64,000 nucleotides of DNA, from positions 185,024,830 to 185,088,829 of the forward strand of contig NC_066581.1 of assembly GCF_024323335.1 (NCBI RefSeq). The letters run 5' to 3'. The DNA is from Lathyrus oleraceus. Lineage: Eukaryota > Streptophyta > Magnoliopsida > Fabales > Fabaceae. This document shows positions 60,686 through 64,000 of the stretch, one piece after another (the stretch's first letter is position 1; each line of letters begins with the position of its first letter). The translations under genes and the position numbers were made by a program. The notes under the pieces were generated by a model. The model had not been told where the DNA came from. It searched no databases and was given only the letters and a program-made list of their open reading frames with translations.

Positions 60686-62960
60686 ATGTCATAACCTTAT
60701 GTCTCCACTCAAAGCAAACACTCCAAAGAGCAAACAAACCCTAAAAATATTCGCATTGAGATATATCTCTCTGATGCCATTACTGATGTTGTCCCCCTCT
60801 CGATGGTCCTTGTGCATGCAACTCCTATGAGAAAGGCTAGAACCTCATCTTCAAGGAAAGGCAAGCCTTCTAAAGTAATTACAACTTCTACTCCCTCCAT
60901 GACTGCTAGAAATATGAATGATTCTGAACCCTCTACTGTAGTGAAGAAACTCCAATCCATGACTAGTCTGTATCTCGATCCCATCAGCATTAAACCTAAT
61001 GTTGATGTAAAGATAGTCTCGTTGTGATCAATGTTATGAAAGATGTTGAAGCCTCTGAAATTGATAATAGACCTAGATCTGTAACTACCTTGAGTAAATC
61101 GAGCATGATTGTTGCTGATAGAGATGACGTTGATAAGAATATTTGTGTGTTGATCTCTCAAGTGTTAGGGATTGACCCCAAGAAAAATGTTGTATCGGGT
61201 GTCTCCATATCCATGGCCCAACCTGATAAAAATAATGAGAACCCCAGAGATAAACTTGATATGAAGGTACCTACTCTGTCTCTTGAGAAATTGCAAGACA
61301 AAGAAAGGTCTGGAGAAATGATTAATGAGCTGGGTGAAAAGATAAAAACCCTGTTGAGAAAAATGATCAACCCACTAACATTGTTAATGTTGAGGAAATG
61401 GACTCTGATGATGTTCCTATTGGGAAAAGACTAGCTCCTGGTATAGCGAAAAAGTTTAAGAACAGAAAAGGCCAAGTTGTTGGATCCTCCAGCACACCCT
61501 CCAAATCTGTCAGGAACAAAGCAATTGTTGGTTCCACAAAAATATGGAGCAAGGTGGTGACTCCTGTATCTAAGAAGAAATCCATGAAAAGGAAGGAAGT
61601 TCCCTCAGAGTCTAGTAAATCTGATCATGATGTCGACCACAATGTTTAGGACATCATCTCTACTTCTAGAAAGTAAGCCTCAGGGAAGAAGATACCAGCT
61701 AATATTCCTGAAGTTCCACTTGACAACATTTCATTTCACTCTGTGGATAATGTTGAAAAATGGAAATTTGTTTATCAAAGAAGATTAGCACTGGAAAGTG
61801 AACTCGGGAAAGATGCTTTTGAATGTAAAGAGGTGTTGAGTCTGATTCAAGGAGCTGGATTAATGAAAACTGTAACAGGTTTTGGCGAGTGCTATGGAAT
61901 CCCCATCGAAGAATTTATTGTGAACATCTTCAAGTAGTATGACAATAAGAGGAGCAAGGATTTTAGGAAAGTATATGTTAGAGGAAGATGTACGAATATT
62001 TCTCCTGAAATAATCAACGAGTTCATGGGAAGAAATGAAGAAGAACAAGCTGAAATTGAAGTCTCGGACAATGTCATATGCAGAGAGATTACTACTAAGC
62101 AAGTGAAGGAATGGTCAAGGAAAAGGAAATTGTCTTTCAGTGCCTTGAGTGTCAAGTATGTTGTTCTCCATAGAATTGGAGCTGCAAATTGGGTTCCAAC
62201 CAATCACACCTCCAATATAGCTACTGGTCTAGGTAAGTTTATCTATATTGTTGGGACGAAGGAAAATTTTGATTTTGGATCCTATGTTTTTTATCAAACT
62301 ATGAAGCATGTTGCCTCTTATGATGTGAAAATGCCAATAGCATTTCCATAATTGATTTGTGGGGTTATCCTGAGTCAACACCCTAGTATCTTAATCAACT
62401 CTAATAGTACATGTAAAAGGGACCCTCCTCTCTCATTGCATTATAGGTTGTTCACTGGGGAACATGTCCCATACATTGTCATGACATCTGGACAGACTCC
62501 TTCAAGGCCTACTAACAGAACATGCATCCTATCAGAGCTGAAAGATATCTGCAAGACCTTGGATGAAACTATAAAAAGTTGTACTGAAAGGAAAAGCAAG
62601 ACTGAAATGTTGATTAAGGCACTATCTGAAGAAAAAGGTGGTTTGAAAAGTGATGGAACATACGAAGAAGAAGAAAATGAAGATGGGTCTGATGCAAGTG
62701 ATGATGAATATGCTACCAACCGTGATGAGGATTTAAGTTCTCTAGTTCTTTTGTATGTTGGTTATTCTTCTATTTCTTTTTGGGTTATGCCCTGGATAAT
62801 TTTTTTTGTGCACTTTAAAAGTGCTCTTAGGTTTGTTTTGTTTATAAACTCTTATGACTTTGTTTTGCTAACATTGTTGTTTTGGTTAGTATGGTTTTTG
62901 ACAAATTTAGGGCTAAAAATGGGGAGTATGTATAGGTATGTATGGTGTTGTTGCTTGTAG
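60686..62960 (+). pseudogene. Sirevirus envelope-like ORF, decayed
   Basis: From ATG 60686 (with a stop at codon 3) the reading passes through several frames: a Ser/Lys-rich N-terminal half, a basic stretch, then the conserved part around WKFVYQRRLALESELGKDA, ITTKQVKEWSRKRKLSFSAL, RIGAANWVPTNHTSN, FIYIVGTKENFDFGSYVFYQ and PSILINSNSTCKRDPPLSL. An acidic, coiled-coil-like tail (62500-62740) follows, then strongly hydrophobic segments to 62960. It matches the 'envelope-like' protein of SIRE1-type elements in position and sequence. A role in membrane interaction is only hypothesised for the family. Stops at about 61024, 61649, 61937 and 62351 and a frameshift near 61400 disable it. Confidence 0.82.
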
Positions 62961-63326
62961 TGTGTTCTGCGTTTTGCCTCTTAGTCCCTCTTGCTTCTTA
63001 TGGGGGAACATGTGCATGTATGGAGGGGGAGTAACCCTTGGGCTAACTCAGCCCCTGCGCTTGACACTCAGGGGGAATGCCTGATACTTGTATTCATGTT
63101 GTTCATGATGTCAGGAACAATGTCCTGACATCCTATCTAAAAGTAAAAAAAAAAATCTATTGTATTTTACAGTATGAGGCATGTTGTTCGTTGCGCCTGC
63201 CTCTGGTGTTTTGTGTGAAAAAAGATGTCTTATGTTTTCTTGGTGATGAATATCCTTGTTTCTTACCCTCTTATTTGTTAGTTGTTGCAAATATTGTTTT
63301 AGCCAGAATTTGCCAAAGGGGGAGAT
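62961..63326 (+). other. Reiterated polypurine tracts upstream of the Sirevirus 3' LTR
   Basis: PPT-like cores recur: TATGGGGGAACA (about 62999), TGGAGGGGGAGTAAC (about 63021), CTCAGGGGGAATGC (about 63067) and the terminal CCAAAGGGGGAGATTG (63313), which abuts the LTR. Multiple PPT copies are a described Sirevirus trait. Confidence 0.78.
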
Positions 63327-64000
63327 TGTTATGTCTAACATATTGTGATTGGCTGCATTTTGGAAAAACAAGTATTTTTTATGGATGTTAAACAAGATGT
63401 CCTGACATGTAGTTTCAACATTACAGCGTGACCAAGCTTAAGCATCTTGTGAGATTTAGTCTCTTTAATGTTTTATCTAAATATTCTCTGAAGATTTAGT
63501 TCACGTATATTATTAAGCGTTTTCCTAGTACCTGAAGATTATTGTGTCTTGACTTATATACGAAGTAATGATGTCAAGATATTTTAGGAAACATATGATT
63601 TGATTGAGGTCATATCTTCAGAAGATTGTGTAGAGATCTTGGATCTGCTACAAATCAAGATCGAATCCCATGCCTCTTCACTGTTATTTATAGAGTAGTT
63701 CTAAACCTAAGATCGTATCGAAGCAGCGCGGTATATTGTTATCATTAGGGTTTCGTGTGTGTGTTTCGTGTGAGCCATTTGGGTATCTCCTCGATACTTG
63801 AATTGGACCTGGGGTATTGAGTCGTAACTAATAATCCCTCATAAGCTTTTAAGCAAGAATGGGTTGTGTTTGTCATTTTTTTATTATCGTGTGGTTGAGG
63901 GAAGTGAGAGGGGTCTCATATCTAGGAGTTTCCTAGATAGAAAATTCCACGAGTAGAGATTAGGTGAGAAGTATGTAAAACCTGAGGTTGTTTAGGACTT
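63327..64000 (+). repeat. 3' LTR of the Sirevirus-like element (incomplete)
   Basis: Starts TGTTATGTCTAACATATTG just after the PPT. It includes palindromic TGTCCTGACATG-like words and continues past the window end. Confidence 0.8.

Larger units (their letters stand above)
60294..64000 (+). mobile_element. Internally deleted Sirevirus-like Ty1-copia element
   Basis: Order: partial RT, envelope-like ORF, repeated polypurine tracts, 3' LTR running off the window. The envelope-like ORF downstream of pol and the reiterated PPTs are hallmarks of Sireviruses (SIRE1/Maximus group). Most of RT and all RNase H were deleted, and the 5' half is absent. Confidence 0.85.

Overview
This window is a repeat-dense stretch of plant nuclear DNA. 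I see no intact host gene, no rRNA or tRNA gene, and no bacterial-type operon or CRISPR array. Almost everything recognisable is a transposable element or a remnant of one. The mix is Ogre/Tat Ty3-gypsy elements with multi-kilobase LTRs, Tekay-type chromovirus, a Sirevirus-like Ty1-copia with an envelope-like ORF, other copia pieces, an L1-type LINE and a Mutator-like element carrying an F-box/LRR fragment. That mix, plus long AT microsatellites, points to a large-genome legume, most likely tribe Fabeae (pea, vetch, lentil, grass pea). The species is inference.

Layout. 1-1162: unassigned AT-rich DNA. 1172-3064: Mutator-like element with ~470-bp terminal inverted repeats enclosing an F-box/FBD/LRR-like fragment. 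3074-4352: non-coding, with a hairpin and possible CACTA debris. About 4353-42817: one old, decayed, minus-strand Ogre element, now split by two later insertions. Reading leftward from its 5' LTR (42817-41895 plus 24992-22785) it has a PBS, ORF1 (22032-20219), gag (19950-19748, then 10687-9141), protease (8720-7782), RT, RNase H and integrase, cut off near 4353.

The first insertion, 10688-19747, is a copia-like LTR element in the same orientation. It has a gag and an unrelated extra ORF but no recognisable pol. The second, 24993-41894, is a much younger 16.9-kb Ogre/Tat element inserted in the old Ogre's 5' LTR. It has two nearly identical 4.36-kb LTRs, a GAAAT target duplication, one long gag reading frame, a collapsed pol and a 4.4-kb 3' region rich in tandem repeats.

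Right part. 42821-43800: minus-strand copia remnant into whose 3' LTR the old Ogre appears to have inserted. 44234-44410: a 177-bp AT microsatellite. 45283-48581: 5'-truncated Tekay chromovirus (integrase, chromodomain, PPT, 3' LTR). 48582-54000: deleted Tat-like gypsy element (antisense ORF piece, ~60-bp tandem repeats, protease, gag) interrupted by a solo Tekay-like LTR (50779-52957). 54001-57379: mostly unassigned. 57380-58925: 5'-truncated LINE. 58926-60290: unassigned DNA, then the end of a copia LTR. 60294-64000: internally deleted Sirevirus-like element (RT piece, envelope-like pseudogene, reiterated polypurine tracts, 3' LTR running off the window).

The genes here do not form a host pathway. 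The functional logic is that of retroelements: LTR promoter, tRNA primer site, gag capsid, pol enzymes and PPT. Most copies are dead. The young Ogre/Tat derivative is the only element that still looks mobilisable, by trans-complementation from an autonomous relative.
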